64,000 bases of DNA from Clavelina lepadiformis (taxonomy: Eukaryota > Chordata > Ascidiacea > Aplousobranchia > Clavelinidae). Position numbers and translations under genes: made by a program. The notes below the pieces were generated by a model. That model was not told where the DNA came from and searched no databases. It was given only the letters and a program-made list of their open reading frames with translations. Where the stretch lies: positions 23,994,001 through 24,058,000 of the forward strand of contig NC_135240.1 in assembly GCF_947623445.1 (NCBI RefSeq), read 5' to 3'. Shown here piece after piece: positions 1 through 11,091 of this stretch (positions within the stretch are counted from its first letter, which is position 1; the number at the start of each line of letters is the position of its first letter).

Positions 1-2219
1 TTGACATGGTGTTTGCTTCGTTTATTCGCAAAGCTGCTGATGTTCACGCTGTGCGTGAAGTTCTTGGGGAAGATGGCAAAAACATAAAGGTTGGTTGGGC
101 TGCGGCTTACAATTTCATGTCAGTAAATTGCACACTTACGTATTAATATATAAACAAGCGGTCATGTGTGTTAGGGCAACTGCAACTTAACTTAAGTAAA
201 GATTACAGTTTTTCTTAAGTCTCCATGTGTAGAATAATGGACCAATTGTTGTCTTACAGATCATATCCAAAATTGAAAACCATGAAGGTGTGGTAAAAAT
301 TGATGAGATTATTGAAGCAAGTGATGGCATCATGGTTGCTCGAGGCGATATGGGAATTGAAATTCCTGCTGAAAAAGTATACATACTTATATTGAGTTAC
401 ATGTATTTGTATTGTGTGTTTTTAAAGTGTTGGTTTGAAAGTTAATAAATTTGAGAACTATTCTTAGAATATTTTTGTTGTGAACAGGTTTTCATCGCTC
501 AGAAAATGCTCACTGGCAAATGCAATCTTAAAGGCAAACCAGTAATTTGTGCCACACAGATGTTGGAAAGCATGATAACGAAACCACGTCCTACACGTGC
601 TGAAGCATCTGACGTGGCTAATGCTGTACTGGATGGGTCTGACTGCATTATGTTGAGTGGAGAAACTGCCAAAGGTACACTATTTCTATTTTGTGTTCAA
701 CATATACTGTAAATCGTTACATGTGTTAGCTTATGACAATTTTTTAAGACTGTAATTTGGAACACATTGCTTTTTTTTCAGGATCTTACCCTCTTGAATG
801 TGTGAAGATGCAACATCAAATTGCCAGAGAAGCTGAGGCCTGTATTTTTCACCGAAAGGTGATATATGTCGTAGTTTATTCAACCATACCTTTGTCTGTT
901 GGCCTTAATCAAACTAATAAAAATGTCAGAGTTCCCAAGCTAATATGGTTTGTCAATCTTCAAACAATTCAGTGTAGCTTAATGTTTGCTAAAGCACTTG
1001 TCCTTTAATTAATGCGTTGTCCACTACTTTTTTAATTTACGCTGTCTAGTGTTTACTTCTGCTGCTCTGCATCAGTTTACAGCTGGTTGATCAAAGATCG
1101 CTATGCATGAGTGCCTTAGGTTTATCAGGTCTTGTAACCACAGAAGTTTTGCATTATGGGCAACTAAAATTTCAAATTAGTATGGTGATATTCTATTTAG
1201 GTGTTTGAAGAATTGAGAATTTCCAGAGGTCTGGCCACTGAACCAACTGAGGCAATTGCCAGCGCCGTTGTTGAAGCTTCGTTCAAGTGTCACGCAGGTG
1301 GGCGCACATTTTTTTTGTAAAACCTTATCTAAAGAAGACATAAGATTAAGATGAAACGTTTGACTATTTTTCCACTTAATTTAAATATTTTCTGAAACTG
1401 ATAATTGAATTTGTTCTTTATTTAATGGTGCCAGTAATTATATTCAACATACAAAAGGATATAAAATAGTTAAAACTGTAGCATGCTGATTGATACAAGA
1501 GCGAGAACTGTAACGTTACAAAATTAATCAAACTAATTTCCTTTAGCTGGTATTATCGTCCTAACAAGATCTGGAAAGTCTGCTGCGCTCATTGCAAGCT
1601 ATCGGCCTCGTGCTCCTATTCTGACAGTCACTAGATTTGAACAAACTGCGCGTCAGCTTCATTTGTGGCGCGGATGCTTCCCGATTGTTTTCCAAGTTTG
1701 TTTTTTCTATAAAACCTAATTCTATTGCTCGTTGCTGCACAGCTAAATATTATCTTGTTTTTTCTGGTTACGAAATCAGGAAGTAAACTTTATGCTGAGT
1801 ATTTCCTTATCAAAATCTTAATCCTCGGATGGAGGAAAAATGTTAGTACTATTAAACTCGAGGATGATGCCCGAGAAATCTCCCGATTTTGTTGGGAACA
1901 AAGGAAGGCGTAGTTTACGCTTTGCGTAAGGCCATTACAACAGTAGCGTTTTATGGTATCGAACCCGCATCGCATTATTGCTGATCTCGCGTTTTAACCG
2001 CTCGGCCACCGAGCCTAAAAGAACGTCTGTGTTTAAATTCTGCAGAAACCGGTCGTGTCTCCATGGTCTGATGACGTAGATGCACGTGTACAATTCGCAA
2101 TCGAAGTCGGCAAGGCGAGGAAATTCTTTGCGAAGAGTGACTTTGTGATTGTCGTCACTGGTTGGCAACCGGGTTCTGGCTATACCAACACAATGCGTGT
2201 TGTTCAAATCGAAGAGTAA
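1..2219 (+). CDS. pkm: Pyruvate kinase, C-terminal part (5' end outside window)
   Basis: Glycolytic enzyme transferring phosphate from phosphoenolpyruvate to ADP in the cytosol. Coding exons read as 1-89, 260-376, 488-674, 782-858, 1201-1297, 1547-1695 and 2046-2219 (TAA), each bounded by GT/AG with matching phases. The product follows animal PK from [10 protein letters not shown] in the barrel domain to the C-terminal [15 protein letters not shown]. Visible family landmarks are the catalytic lysine in SKIENHEG, the metal-binding [11 protein letters not shown] stretch, the CATQMLESM and LSGETAKG segments, and the VVTGW..GSG loop that in other PKs belongs to the fructose-1,6-bisphosphate pocket. 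The window begins inside the gene, so the first exons (N-terminal and B domains) are missing only because of the cut. No frame break was seen. The last intron carries an antisense SINE. A single animal PKM/PKLR orthologue is assumed. Confidence 0.95.
1813..2015 (-). repeat. tRNA-derived SINE, copy 1, in last pyruvate kinase intron
   Basis: Read on the minus strand, the head looks like a tRNA: an A-box-like TGGCCGAGCGGTTAA near 2008 and a B-box-like GGTTCGATACC near 1960. No convincing anticodon stem or acceptor pairing can be drawn, so this is not a working tRNA. After the head comes a block with CTACTGTT.TAAT and a 3' end containing CGAGGATTAAGAT. The same order of parts occurs at 17905-18212, which makes this a dispersed family rather than a decayed single tRNA. 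The RNA polymerase III boxes are inferred from the family type. Confidence 0.6.
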
Positions 2220-2591
2220 AATAGCACACCGCATCTACTGAAAACACGGCTTCAGTTGTTATGTTCTGTACTTAAGCTTTGCCATTGCCAAAATATCTTA
2301 TCTGTTTTTAGAATAGTTGCAGTTTTCAGGTACCGTATGGTATTCCGTTGTGCTGTAAAAAGGATGCATGATAGTTTTTACTTAGATATTGCCAGCATTA
2401 TATACGCGGTATTACAGTTCTTTGCGTGTGAAATATAGATACATATTACTATTCCTACTAGTTTGTTTTCTGTATTCTACGTCGTAAAGTTCAAAGGGCA
2501 CTGTGTAGAAAAGCAAATTTGTTTTGTCCTTAAAGTATATATTCGGTTTTGACAAAATATAGTAAATCAACGAAACACAAAGCTTGATGTT
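2220..2591. other. Gap between pyruvate kinase and tetraspan A (convergent 3' ends)
   Basis: AT-rich sequence that should hold the 3' UTRs of pyruvate kinase (+) and of the minus-strand membrane gene, since both stop codons face it. I saw no canonical AATAAA on either strand that clearly fits. The short open frames here show no family resemblance. Confidence 0.5.
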
Positions 2592-3266
2592 TCAAAACTG
2601 ACTACTATACATAAAGAGTACAAAACCGAATGTTACGGCAGAGATCGTGCCGTACTGAAGTACGGTGCTGGGGCTAAATGTGTTGGGACAATCTTCTTGA
2701 AACTTGTAGTCTGCCAGGTAGAAGTTTTCCGCAAACAAAGTTAAAAGCCATAGAAATCCTAGAATTACGCAAACGACAAAATTAGCACCAAGAATCGCAT
2801 TCGCTCTGCCATTCCTTTTTCGACAGAAAATTACGGCTGCTGTACCTGTCAGAACAAAAGCAGTGAATGTTACTACAACGTTTTTATGACTGGAAGCTAG
2901 TAGAAATGATCTCTCGCTTAAACCTTCGACCACGAAATGAGTGACTAAAATTACTGGGGTAGCCTAACCTTATCACGCACGAGTGTGGACAGTTAAACAA
3001 CATATTTTTACAGAAATTAATTTACTGCTACCTGGTACAGCCATGATCGCTAAAGAAGATAACACCGACCACAATTGGTCATCTTCTGGTCGGACATTGT
3101 AATTTAAACAATAATAGAGTTTGGCAAGTACAGCCACACAGTAGCAAAATTGCTGGAAAGTTAATTTTGGATTGCAGCGTGGAACTTTCAGCAATTCAGG
3201 GCATTTTCTTTCTTCAACTTTTCCCTCGGGTACTTTCGTCAAAGGTCTCCTACTCCGTCGACCCAT
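2592..3266 (-). CDS. Multi-pass (tetraspan-like) membrane protein A, unknown function
   Basis: Two exons, 3032-3266 and 2592-2944, joined after codon position 1 (donor GTAGCA, acceptor TTTTAG), give about 195 residues. The N-terminus is short and basic (MGRRSRRPLTK). Hydrophobic segments lie at about residues 40-55, 65-80, 100-120, 126-150 and 168-190, so four or five membrane passes are likely. There is no cleavable signal peptide. I do not recognise the family; MARVEL-like or other four-pass proteins are possible by shape only. The divergent neighbour at 3499-4388 has a similar layout and its single intron at the same phase and relative place, so the two look like paralogues. Start chosen at the first ATG of the open exon. 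Confidence 0.6.
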
Positions 3267-3498
3267 ATTGAAAACATAAAAAGCAAAAATAAGTTCTGCT
3301 TCTTTTGATCAGGAGCTTTTACTGGTGTCTTGATGAAGCCTTTGACAATACGTTTTCAAATGCAATACATTTTGATGTAACAATACCTTTGTTTACAAAA
3401 CTGTATGAAATCTTTTCCTGGACAACCTGAAACTATTGTATGTCCATCAGTCTTAAGCTTAAAATAAAGTGCCTAGGAAGAAAATTCCAATTTTCTTC
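3267..3498. promoter_or_regulatory. Shared divergent promoter region of the tetraspan pair
   Basis: The start codons of the two facing membrane-protein genes are 232 bp apart, so this gap must contain both 5' UTRs and the core promoters or a bidirectional one. No clear TATA box or CpG-dense block is visible. The assignment rests on gene orientation alone. Confidence 0.5.
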
Positions 3499-4388
3499 AT
3501 GCGAAAAAATACGAAAGAAACTTTTATTATCACCGTTGAAAAACGAGATTCTCAAAAACGTTCGCCGCAATTTACTACTTTTGAGCTTATTGTGAGCTTT
3601 GTGGTGATAGTACTCGTTCTGGAGGTTAGACTCGAAGTGCTAAAGGGTTGGGTCACCGCCTCAGAACTAGAAGAATACGAGAAGAGTACATTGCGGATCA
3701 TAATCTACGCAGCTGCAGCAATGTTTTCCGGTAAGCATTGCAAGATTAAATATATTTCCTGGTTAGAAAATGGCGCATAGGCTAGCTAAGAGACCGCAGG
3801 ATTCTGTAGTAGCCTATTTACAGTCAGTGCTTTTCAATCTTTTTAGTTTTACGTTGTACACACTTTGACGATTTTTTGTGAATTTCAGATGTTGTAATAG
3901 ATCTGCACAGTAATTCCTCGCTAGCTTTTGTTTAGTTTATATAAGTTATCAAATTCACTGGCTTGCGTGGTCGGCTGAATTTCAAACAAAAGTAAATTCA
4001 TCTTCAATTTCCGCAAATTAATAAATCTGCGAGTGACCCGAGCTAGACTGTTTACAATTAGGCCAAGGACGTTAGGTTAAAGTACTTCATAACGAAAATG
4101 CCAATCTAAAAGTAGAGTTACAGCAAGTGTGTTTCTATTGCAGGCTGGGTCAGTCAAAGCCTTGTCCCTTCAAAGTCATCCGAAGCAGCATTAAAATTTG
4201 CATTGGTATTTCTTATTTTAAGTGGTACGCTTTGGGTTGTTATGTGCCTTCTGACTACATTCTCTTTTTACGAGGTTAAAGAAACATGCTTTATGTTGAT
4301 AAATCTTACTTTGCTTTCTGTACTTGGATTTAATTTCGGTATAATAGTGAATGTTAAAAGAAAAAACGAGAATAAACAATTACTGTGA
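3499..4388 (+). CDS. Multi-pass (tetraspan-like) membrane protein B, unknown function
   Basis: Exons 3499-3730 and 4144-4388 (TGA) join after codon position 1 (donor GTAAGC, acceptor TTGCAG) and encode about 158 residues. The open frame reaches upstream to a GTG at 3469, but the first ATG is at 3499 and is preferred. The N-terminus is hydrophilic and basic. Hydrophobic segments lie at about residues 30-46, 68-80, 95-118 and 124-142, and the tail is lysine- and asparagine-rich. This fits a four-pass protein with both ends cytoplasmic. The intron falls in the second hydrophobic stretch with the same phase as in the head-to-head neighbour; AALKFALVFLILSGT resembles NVVVTFTAFVLTGT there. Family not recognised. 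Confidence 0.6.
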
Positions 4389-4994
4389 GTACCTGGACAG
4401 CAACAGGCCATCTTCAGTAGACTTATATTGCGCATACAGTAATAATTAATTATTATTTAAGCTAGTTGCATCATGACAGGTTTTTCTGTAAAAAGGTAGT
4501 TAAAAGTTTACAGGTCAGTTTCATTCGGGAAAGTTGCTTAAAATAGAAGTATGACAACTATCGCAGATTCTTTTTATTTGATTCTTCTCTTTCAAAACAT
4601 ATTCCAAGGTTTGTTTGATTCGAATTAATTTTTGGATCCAATTAATCTATCTTTGTATTGTAGTTAATTAACTTGGGAAATTACATGCGCTTATCAACTT
4701 TAGGCTAGGTTATCTTCCGCACCCTTATCTGTAGGGGGAAAAACGTCAGAGTTATGTGCCTTTGTTTTTACTCAATATAATTGCGTAATAGCATTCAATC
4801 GAACGTAATAGCATTCAAGAGTTCTTCAAGTTTATTACGGCAGTTTATTCTTCACGTATTCAGCATCAAATACGTTACAAATGTGAATTTTCCTACATTT
4901 TCACTTTAAGGTTTTAAATAATCTGAGAACAACTTAACTAGTGCAGAATACATGTACAATGTACAAGTATATTAACATTAGCTATTGACTATCG
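4389..4994. other. Gap between tetraspan B and the sugar transporter (convergent 3' ends)
   Basis: Two genes converge here, so it should carry both 3' UTRs. Minus-strand AATAAA signals lie at 4831-4836 and 4843-4848, about 150 bases past the transporter stop. A near-direct repeat of CGTAATAGCATTCAA occurs near 4785-4820. Nothing coding was seen. Confidence 0.5.
4831..4848 (-). terminator. Poly(A) signals for the SLC35A-type gene
   Basis: Two AATAAA hexamers on the minus strand (TTTATT on the plus strand at 4831-4836 and 4843-4848) lie about 150 bases downstream of the transporter stop codon, a normal distance for a short 3' UTR. Confidence 0.5.
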
Positions 4995-7429
4995 TCAACT
5001 TTCTTTCACACTTCCTTTGGTTGGTCTTTTCCATCCATACAAAAACGTCGCACCAAGAACCATTATCGTCCCAGTCATAAACAACCTGAATTATAAGAAA
5101 GCATAAACACATTAATTACACAGATATTAACACAAGCAACACCGTCAAGAAATATCCCACTTCCATCTAAAATTCTTAATATTACTGTCATGGTTAATAA
5201 AACATGATTTTATTGACAGAACAAATTTATGGAGGTTGATATAAAAGTATGAATACCCTGTCAGTTGAAGATCCTCGAAAATAAAATGTGAAATCATACT
5301 TGACAATATTATTGATATAGATGTTGCGAATCCCTTGATGATGTTGTCAGTATATTGCACAGCACATGCAACTAGAAGACCACCATAAGCCTGTCAAAAA
5401 CACAAACATCATTGAATTACTAAAGACCACCAGAAAAAGTATTCGATATATTCGATCCTGCTTATTAAATCATATTGGTTTCAGCCGATTTTGGATTTAA
5501 TTCTGGTAATTCACAAACTGAAACTTTTGTTACAGACATACAATGCAGCACCATAAATAAAAAATGTATCGTGTGTTAGAGGAGTCACCTTGGCGGCCCT
5601 TAGAACAACACACTTCGGCTGTATTAAGAAAATACAAAAGATACAAAGAGATACAAGATACAAAAATACAAGAAGTAGATTCTACTTTATTTGCACGGTT
5701 ATCCATGAAATGATTTACTAAAGACTGGATACCTGCAGTAAAAGAACGGCAATGACAAGGGCATCATAACCCTGCAGAAATCCACCTTTAGATATTGCCT
5801 TCCAGTCACTATATAAGACAGTCATTGCAGAAAACAACATTCCAAAGATGGCTTGAAATGGTAATGAAAGGTGTTAAACGCTTTGGTAAACAAAATCCGT
5901 GTAGAGTCTGAGATGTATAGTATTTACTTTTGTAACAGAAATCACTAGTGTACATTTCAGCAATATGAAAAGGGCTAACAGCACACATTACTTATAATTA
6001 CATTGGGGATCTGCATAAGCACATTAAACAGGAATGGAAAATAATACAGCTGATAACTTAATTGCAGGAAAACAAAATTCATGAATTGAAATGTGATATC
6101 AAACGTTACCCATCTGAATGTTACGAATCCACAACGATAAAGAAGACTGCTTCAGTAACAGTTCGAAATAGACACCGGCAAATCCACTACTAAGACAGGC
6201 TATCAGAAGGACAGTTAGACCAAACAATCGATTGGTCACAGTTAAATCTGTTTCTTCTGTTTCGGTTGGCATCTATATAAAAATAAAATGATGGTCGTAC
6301 TTACCATATATCAAAGCACATAACGGGCAATTACATGAAACTTAACAAATACACAATAGCACTTGGCAAATAAATTCTGAATGTTTGGGCGACAATTTTG
6401 CATTCAACTTAAAATGAACATTTTAACTGTATCAAAAAAATGCCGAAGGATATAGCATATAAGACATGCTTTCAGTTGTATCTCATTTGATATTGAAAAC
6501 ATTTTACTTGATCATACAAGCGAGTCGAATCTTATACATCTAAAGTTATTGTTAACGTACAAAGAGCACGTCATGATAATACCTGAACGAGAGCCACACC
6601 TATCATTAACAATAGCAGGGCAGCCCATTGTTGACGTGACAGGGATCGTCTCAATAGAATTACAGAGCATATAGCTGTTGTTAAGATTTTCAGTTGATAG
6701 GTTACCTAGCAATAAATGTTTATTTTGTGAAGCTGTAAAACCAATAAAACAACGTCAATAAATCAATTAAAAATATAAACATTTTCCCATCACAAAAATA
6801 TATAAGTTAGCAGTACTTTAGGAAAAACAACTACATCTTTGCATAGTTTTATATGTCGATTCACACCATAAATATCTCCACAACAAAGAAACCTGATAAG
6901 TAGCAGCATCCAGGTAGGACAAAGCAACAAACAAAAGGTTGTTTTGAATAGCATATATTCCTGATGGCACAGCAACCTTTATAGTCTCCATTGGATGTTC
7001 GAAAAGCCCAGTACGCAGTTCAACGTAAAGCCTTCGCCAGTTGAACTCTAAATGGTGGATAACAATTCAATGAAGTAAAAAACCTTAATACAGTACAAAG
7101 ATGAAATATATGTAAAAAGGTGAAATACAGACAAAACAATTTTTATACTAATAAATGTCAATAAATAAACATTAAAAAATTGTATTCAAAACAATTCAGA
7201 GTTTTAGGTGTTTCTTAATACCAAAAATAAACAACGAAGGCTTACTTGCACCAACGAAAATGATCAGCAAACATGTAACCAACTTTACACACTCAGCCAG
7301 AAATATTACTGTGCTTGTTAAGTATCTTGGGCCAGTTTTGTGCACAGTTCTGGTGTACCTCAGTATTAAGACCATGAATGATGTTTGCATTACCAAGAGA
7401 AGTAGAACTAAATACTTAACAACAGCCAT
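4995..7429 (-). CDS. Nucleotide-sugar transporter, SLC35A family
   Basis: Golgi antiporter that brings a UDP- or CMP-sugar into the lumen in exchange for the nucleoside monophosphate. Exons on the minus strand: 7246-7429, 6893-7047, 6583-6705, 6110-6272, 5733-5851, 5257-5390 and 4995-5085. They sum to 969 nt, or 322 residues, with every phase consistent. The sequence tracks human SLC35A1/A2/A3 throughout: RYTRT...GPRYL.ST in the N-terminal helices, the IPSGIY-like [13 protein letters not shown], the [15 protein letters not shown] block across an exon junction, [10 protein letters not shown], then [18 protein letters not shown] and the final GATFLYG helix. Ten membrane passes are expected. The resemblance seems greatest to the UDP-GlcNAc/UDP-Gal branch, but I cannot fix the substrate. 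Possible ER retrieval signals in the tail ([11 protein letters not shown]) are unconvincing. Confidence 0.9.
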
Positions 7430-8599
7430 GATTGGACTATTCTCTTAAAATACAGATTAAAAACAAGCAAACGTCAAGTGCAAGCTAATTCTACAATCAC
7501 AGTTAATATCATGATAGTCAGTACAAGTACATAATGTGCAAATAATAAACAGTACAAAACTTTCTATGACTACAAATACAGGCACAAAAAACTATGAAGT
7601 TCTTTTGATTTTGATGCTTAAGATAGAATTCAAGGCAAAAATACTTGAGTTGAATAACGATTTTTGCAAAATTACGATAAGAAACATTACAAAACCAAAA
7701 TAGTACATCAAATTTCACTTATGCAGTGCAAGAATACAGTGTACTTATACAGTGCAATATAATATAAAACATCTTAATTTTCATTTCAAGTTTCACTTAG
7801 TGCAAGGAAATTTAAAATACTAAGTGCGATACTAGCAATGAAAAACAAGTACGATACCAACCTGATACAAAACACAGAAAAAACAAGTGTAAGTGCTACA
7901 GGGTGCAAGCTGCAAAGTGTAAAAAAAGTATATTATTACAACATAATAAATAAATGCCATATATTTTTAGTTTTAATATAAAGGTATCATCAAATGGTGC
8001 TATGGTCGCCAATCAGTGGACTTTAGTCAATGTATAAAATAAATATAAAGCATAAAAATATAAAAAGGCCTTTGGATATTTACAAACTTCATACAGCCTG
8101 CAACAGTCAGTAATGCATACTTTTTTAACAAATTTCAGTTCGGCGATGAAATTCAGTCAATCAAGTTATATTTACATACATAATAGAGTAAAAAAGTTTT
8201 ATACTATGACAAAGAGCATGGAATAGCAGCTTGGCTGCATAATTAAGCTCATTCAGCAAAATTAACCTGATCCAGTTAAGCAGAAAATTTACAGTGTTGA
8301 AGATGAAGTAGTCACTAATAACAACAAGATTGCATCCTGCAATAAGGGTACCACCCTACCAGCTCAAAATAGATTTAATGTCATTAAGTTCTTTCCAGTG
8401 CAAAAATAAGAATTCATAAATGCATATTTATAAATGTACAAACAAAAAGTATATAAAATATATAAAACGTCATTCATAAAAACACGTCATCATATGCATG
8501 AAAATATATACTTTTTATAAAAATAAAAAACCTATATCCTTTAACTGTAATGAATATATATATATACTCACAAGCCACAACAAACTGCAGGATAGTTGT
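7430..8599. other. Gap between the sugar transporter and TRPV
   Basis: Very AT-rich. It must hold the transporter's 5' end and the TRPV 3' UTR, as both genes run on the minus strand. Short open frames are not protein-like. A minus-strand ATTAAA variant poly(A) signal lies near 8371. A repeated lexicon of AGTGCAA and TACAGTG words occurs around 7720-7920 and may be low-complexity drift. Confidence 0.4.
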
Positions 8600-11068
8600 C
8601 TACACCATATAGTCATTCTCTTCAGATGAATCTTCATCAGCAAAGCTAACATGTGAAGTTGACACAGCACTCCTAATACGACTCATAAGTGATTCATCTT
8701 GCACTTCATCTACATTAGGAGAATCAGTAACAAAATCCACCATGCCACTAATACCATGTATCTTCAGCTTTGGTTCAGGGGTCTCTTCCGAGCGTTGTTT
8801 CGCCTGTTGACTAATCCCTTGCCAGCTCTTCTTGATATTTCTTCTTCGTTCACTCTCTGATGTTTTCTGATGGTGAATAACCATAAGTGCACGATCATCT
8901 GGCTTTACTTCATGTAGTGGGTTAACACCGACCTCACCTTCGCTAGTTATACGCTCTGCATTAATACTTATGCCATACGAAGACTGAAATTTTAACTTTT
9001 CATTAATCCTGTGCGAGCGTTCCATGACAACAACCATCGACGCCCACTGACGCCTCCAAACCTTCTTTGATCGTTGTGTGATTTTTTCGTATGTTCTCGT
9101 CATCATGGCAATCAACATGTTAAGAAGAAGTATATGCACCAACATCATGAAAATGATAAAGAGAATTATGGAAACAGCTGGATATTTGCCCGCCATCACA
9201 TCTGAGTAACTAAATTCTCCAAAACTCATCTGAAACAAAGTCATGAATGTGCCATGCTCTGTTAAGAAGGCATCTACATTTTGCCCCTCAAATTGATAAA
9301 AAAATGCAATCCCAAGCGTTCCAATAATGATTCCATAAATAACAGCAAACCGAACGATGTCACTGCCAAAGATTTTATAAATCATAGTTATAAATGGGCC
9401 AGTTAGTTCCCAGTTTCTCAAAAAGAACAACATGTATGACCACACGCCAGGCACTGCAAATACAAGCAACCAATCTTCAACTGAATATAACTCGGCAAAT
9501 CTGAATGGAATGCATAGCAACAAAAGAATACATGAGACCTGATAAAAGATTCTGGATGGAATAGTTGCAACATTTTGCCAAAACCCAAACAGTGATTCAA
9601 GATATATCTCCCGTACCAAGTAATACAGCACAAGAATAACTATTAGAATTACTAAACATTCAAACACATATCTGGCGATATCTGTAGCAGTGGTTCCATA
9701 TCTCAAGTCTGATGCAGTATTCGGGCGCAGATAAAGGGCAACTGATAAGAATAAGATGTGCAAGACAAAAGAAGCCAACAACCGATAGAATTTCATCTGC
9801 CCGAATTCCTTCCATTTCTTGTTCAACAGCTGGTGCACAACGCCATCAGCAACTAGCTCTAAATGATTGTCTTTCTTGCCACGAATAATCATCATCAGTG
9901 CAGAATTCCAATCTGTTTCACCGTTGGGACCAATAGTGTCAAGCGATTTCAGTGGGTATGCAAAGCAGGTAACAGTGTTATAGGACCAATGATGCTGGGA
10001 TGAAATTTCTAAAATCTTCTTAAACATTTTGACTCTTCCAAGTTTGGCAGCTAAAGCCAATGGTGAAAGATTTGTAAAATTCATCACGTTTGGGTCAGCC
10101 TTACTCTTAACATGCTTCACTGCATAGTAATACATATCGGGTTGATCGTGAATAACGGTCAAATGTAGGACGCTGTTACCATTACGATCTTGCTTGTTTG
10201 GGTCTGCTCCATGATCAATCAACATGTCATAAATTTTATGATTTCCAGTACTTGCTGCAAAAGACAATGGGTATTCACCGTAGTAAGCGTAGCCCTCAAA
10301 TTTGTGTTTCCTCAGTTTGATATCACCTCTTTTCACATCGACAGGGATAAAAAACTTTCCACGAGCTCTAGCATGGATATCAATATGACCAGTTTCCAAC
10401 AGTAGCTTAACTGCTTCAATATTACCATTAATCACAGCAAAATGAAGGCAGGATTCACCATAGTATTCAAAACCTTCGTATAAGTCCCAAGCCAGTTGAG
10501 GATGCTTTTCCAAAAGTGCTCTTGCTACTTCAATATGTTTTGGTGATCCGTTTAGAAAAAGCATATGAAGAGGCGTCTCGCCTATAGCTCCCCGATGTTC
10601 CAGTTTCCACTTTGCTTTATGCTCATTAAAGGGCCTGATTACACTATCAAGGGTGAGGTTGGAAGTGAAAGACAGTGTGTCTAATCCGTCTGTTTCAACA
10701 ATTGGACTTTGTGTAATGGTTAATATCGTTGTCATAGTTTTCCTTTCTTTTTTCTCCAAGTGCTTTTTGGTAACCTGAGTTTGCTGATTATGCCATTTCT
10801 GGTATGTCTCTTCGGTGACAATCTCACCATCTTCAAACAAATAAAAAGGTTTGATGAAACTATCAAAATATTCTTGTATTCTCTGCTTTTTGACTTCTGG
10901 GCTATCGTCTGGATTTTGATCATAAACTTTTAGGAAGTTGCCACCACCAGAAAAATCAACCATTTTATAAATTTCGTTCTTTTGCATTTGCTCGTTTTGC
11001 TGCTTCCATTGTGAGTCAGGATCAACATTCTTCGTGTTACGATAGAAAAATTTGTTCCACTTCTTCAT
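8600..11068 (-). CDS. TRPV-type cation channel, single coding exon
   Basis: Non-selective, calcium-permeable channel subunit of the plasma membrane. Invertebrate relatives (Inactive, Nanchung, OSM-9, OCR) act in mechano- and chemosensation. The protein is 822 residues from the ATG at 11068; the frame stays open 30 bases further, to a non-ATG codon, past a splice acceptor. Order of parts: N-terminal region; ankyrin repeats about residues 160-375 (GETPLHMLFLNG, YGESCLHFAVINGN, YGEYPLSFAASTGN, NGNSVLHLTV, NLSPLALAAKLG); a linker; S1-S4 about 428-555; S5 about 571-592; a pore helix and filter around MSFGEFS at 614-620; S6 about 631-654; a TRP helix starting near WRRQWA. The tail ends in YMV, a possible class II PDZ ligand. 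Lack of introns is unusual beside the intron-rich neighbours and could reflect retroposition or intron loss. Confidence 0.92.
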   Translation of the reverse strand: MKKWNKFFYRNTKNVDPDSQWKQQNEQMQKNEIYKMVDFSGGGNFLKVYDQNPDDSPEVKKQRIQEYFDSFIKPFYLFEDGEIVTEETYQKWHNQQTQVTKKHLEKKERKTMTTILTITQSPIVETDGLDTLSFTSNLTLDSVIRPFNEHKAKWKLEHRGAIGETPLHMLFLNGSPKHIEVARALLEKHPQLAWDLYEGFEYYGESCLHFAVINGNIEAVKLLLETGHIDIHARARGKFFIPVDVKRGDIKLRKHKFEGYAYYGEYPLSFAASTGNHKIYDMLIDHGADPNKQDRNGNSVLHLTVIHDQPDMYYYAVKHVKSKADPNVMNFTNLSPLALAAKLGRVKMFKKILEISSQHHWSYNTVTCFAYPLKSLDTIGPNGETDWNSALMMIIRGKKDNHLELVADGVVHQLLNKKWKEFGQMKFYRLLASFVLHILFLSVALYLRPNTASDLRYGTTATDIARYVFECLVILIVILVLYYLVREIYLESLFGFWQNVATIPSRIFYQVSCILLLLCIPFRFAELYSVEDWLLVFAVPGVWSYMLFFLRNWELTGPFITMIYKIFGSDIVRFAVIYGIIIGTLGIAFFYQFEGQNVDAFLTEHGTFMTLFQMSFGEFSYSDVMAGKYPAVSIILFIIFMMLVHILLLNMLIAMMTRTYEKITQRSKKVWRRQWASMVVVMERSHRINEKLKFQSSYGISINAERITSEGEVGVNPLHEVKPDDRALMVIHHQKTSESERRRNIKKSWQGISQQAKQRSEETPEPKLKIHGISGMVDFVTDSPNVDEVQDESLMSRIRSAVSTSHVSFADEDSSEENDYMV

Positions 11069-11088
11069 GTTTAGATTGTGTAAATTTG

Positions 11089-11091
11089 ACT
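11089..11091 (-). promoter_or_regulatory. 3' splice acceptor just upstream of the TRPV start
   Basis: Minus-strand TTGTTTCAG ends 21 bases before the TRPV ATG. It implies either a 5' UTR intron or a spliced-leader acceptor; tunicates are known to trans-splice a leader onto many mRNAs. No upstream exon can be identified with confidence. Confidence 0.45.

Noticed and set aside
1920-2020. tRNA gene on the minus strand
   Set aside because: A- and B-box-like words are present, but no acceptor or anticodon stem pairs properly, and the same head plus non-tRNA body recurs at 17.9 kb; treated as a SINE.
3469-3498. GTG as start of tetraspan B
   Set aside because: Animal nuclear genes start at ATG in nearly all cases; the first ATG is at 3499 and leaves a sensible N-terminus.
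6512-6712. 66-residue minus-strand frame
   Set aside because: Wrong frame of transporter exon 3; the correct frame gives [11 protein letters not shown] and fits SLC35A.
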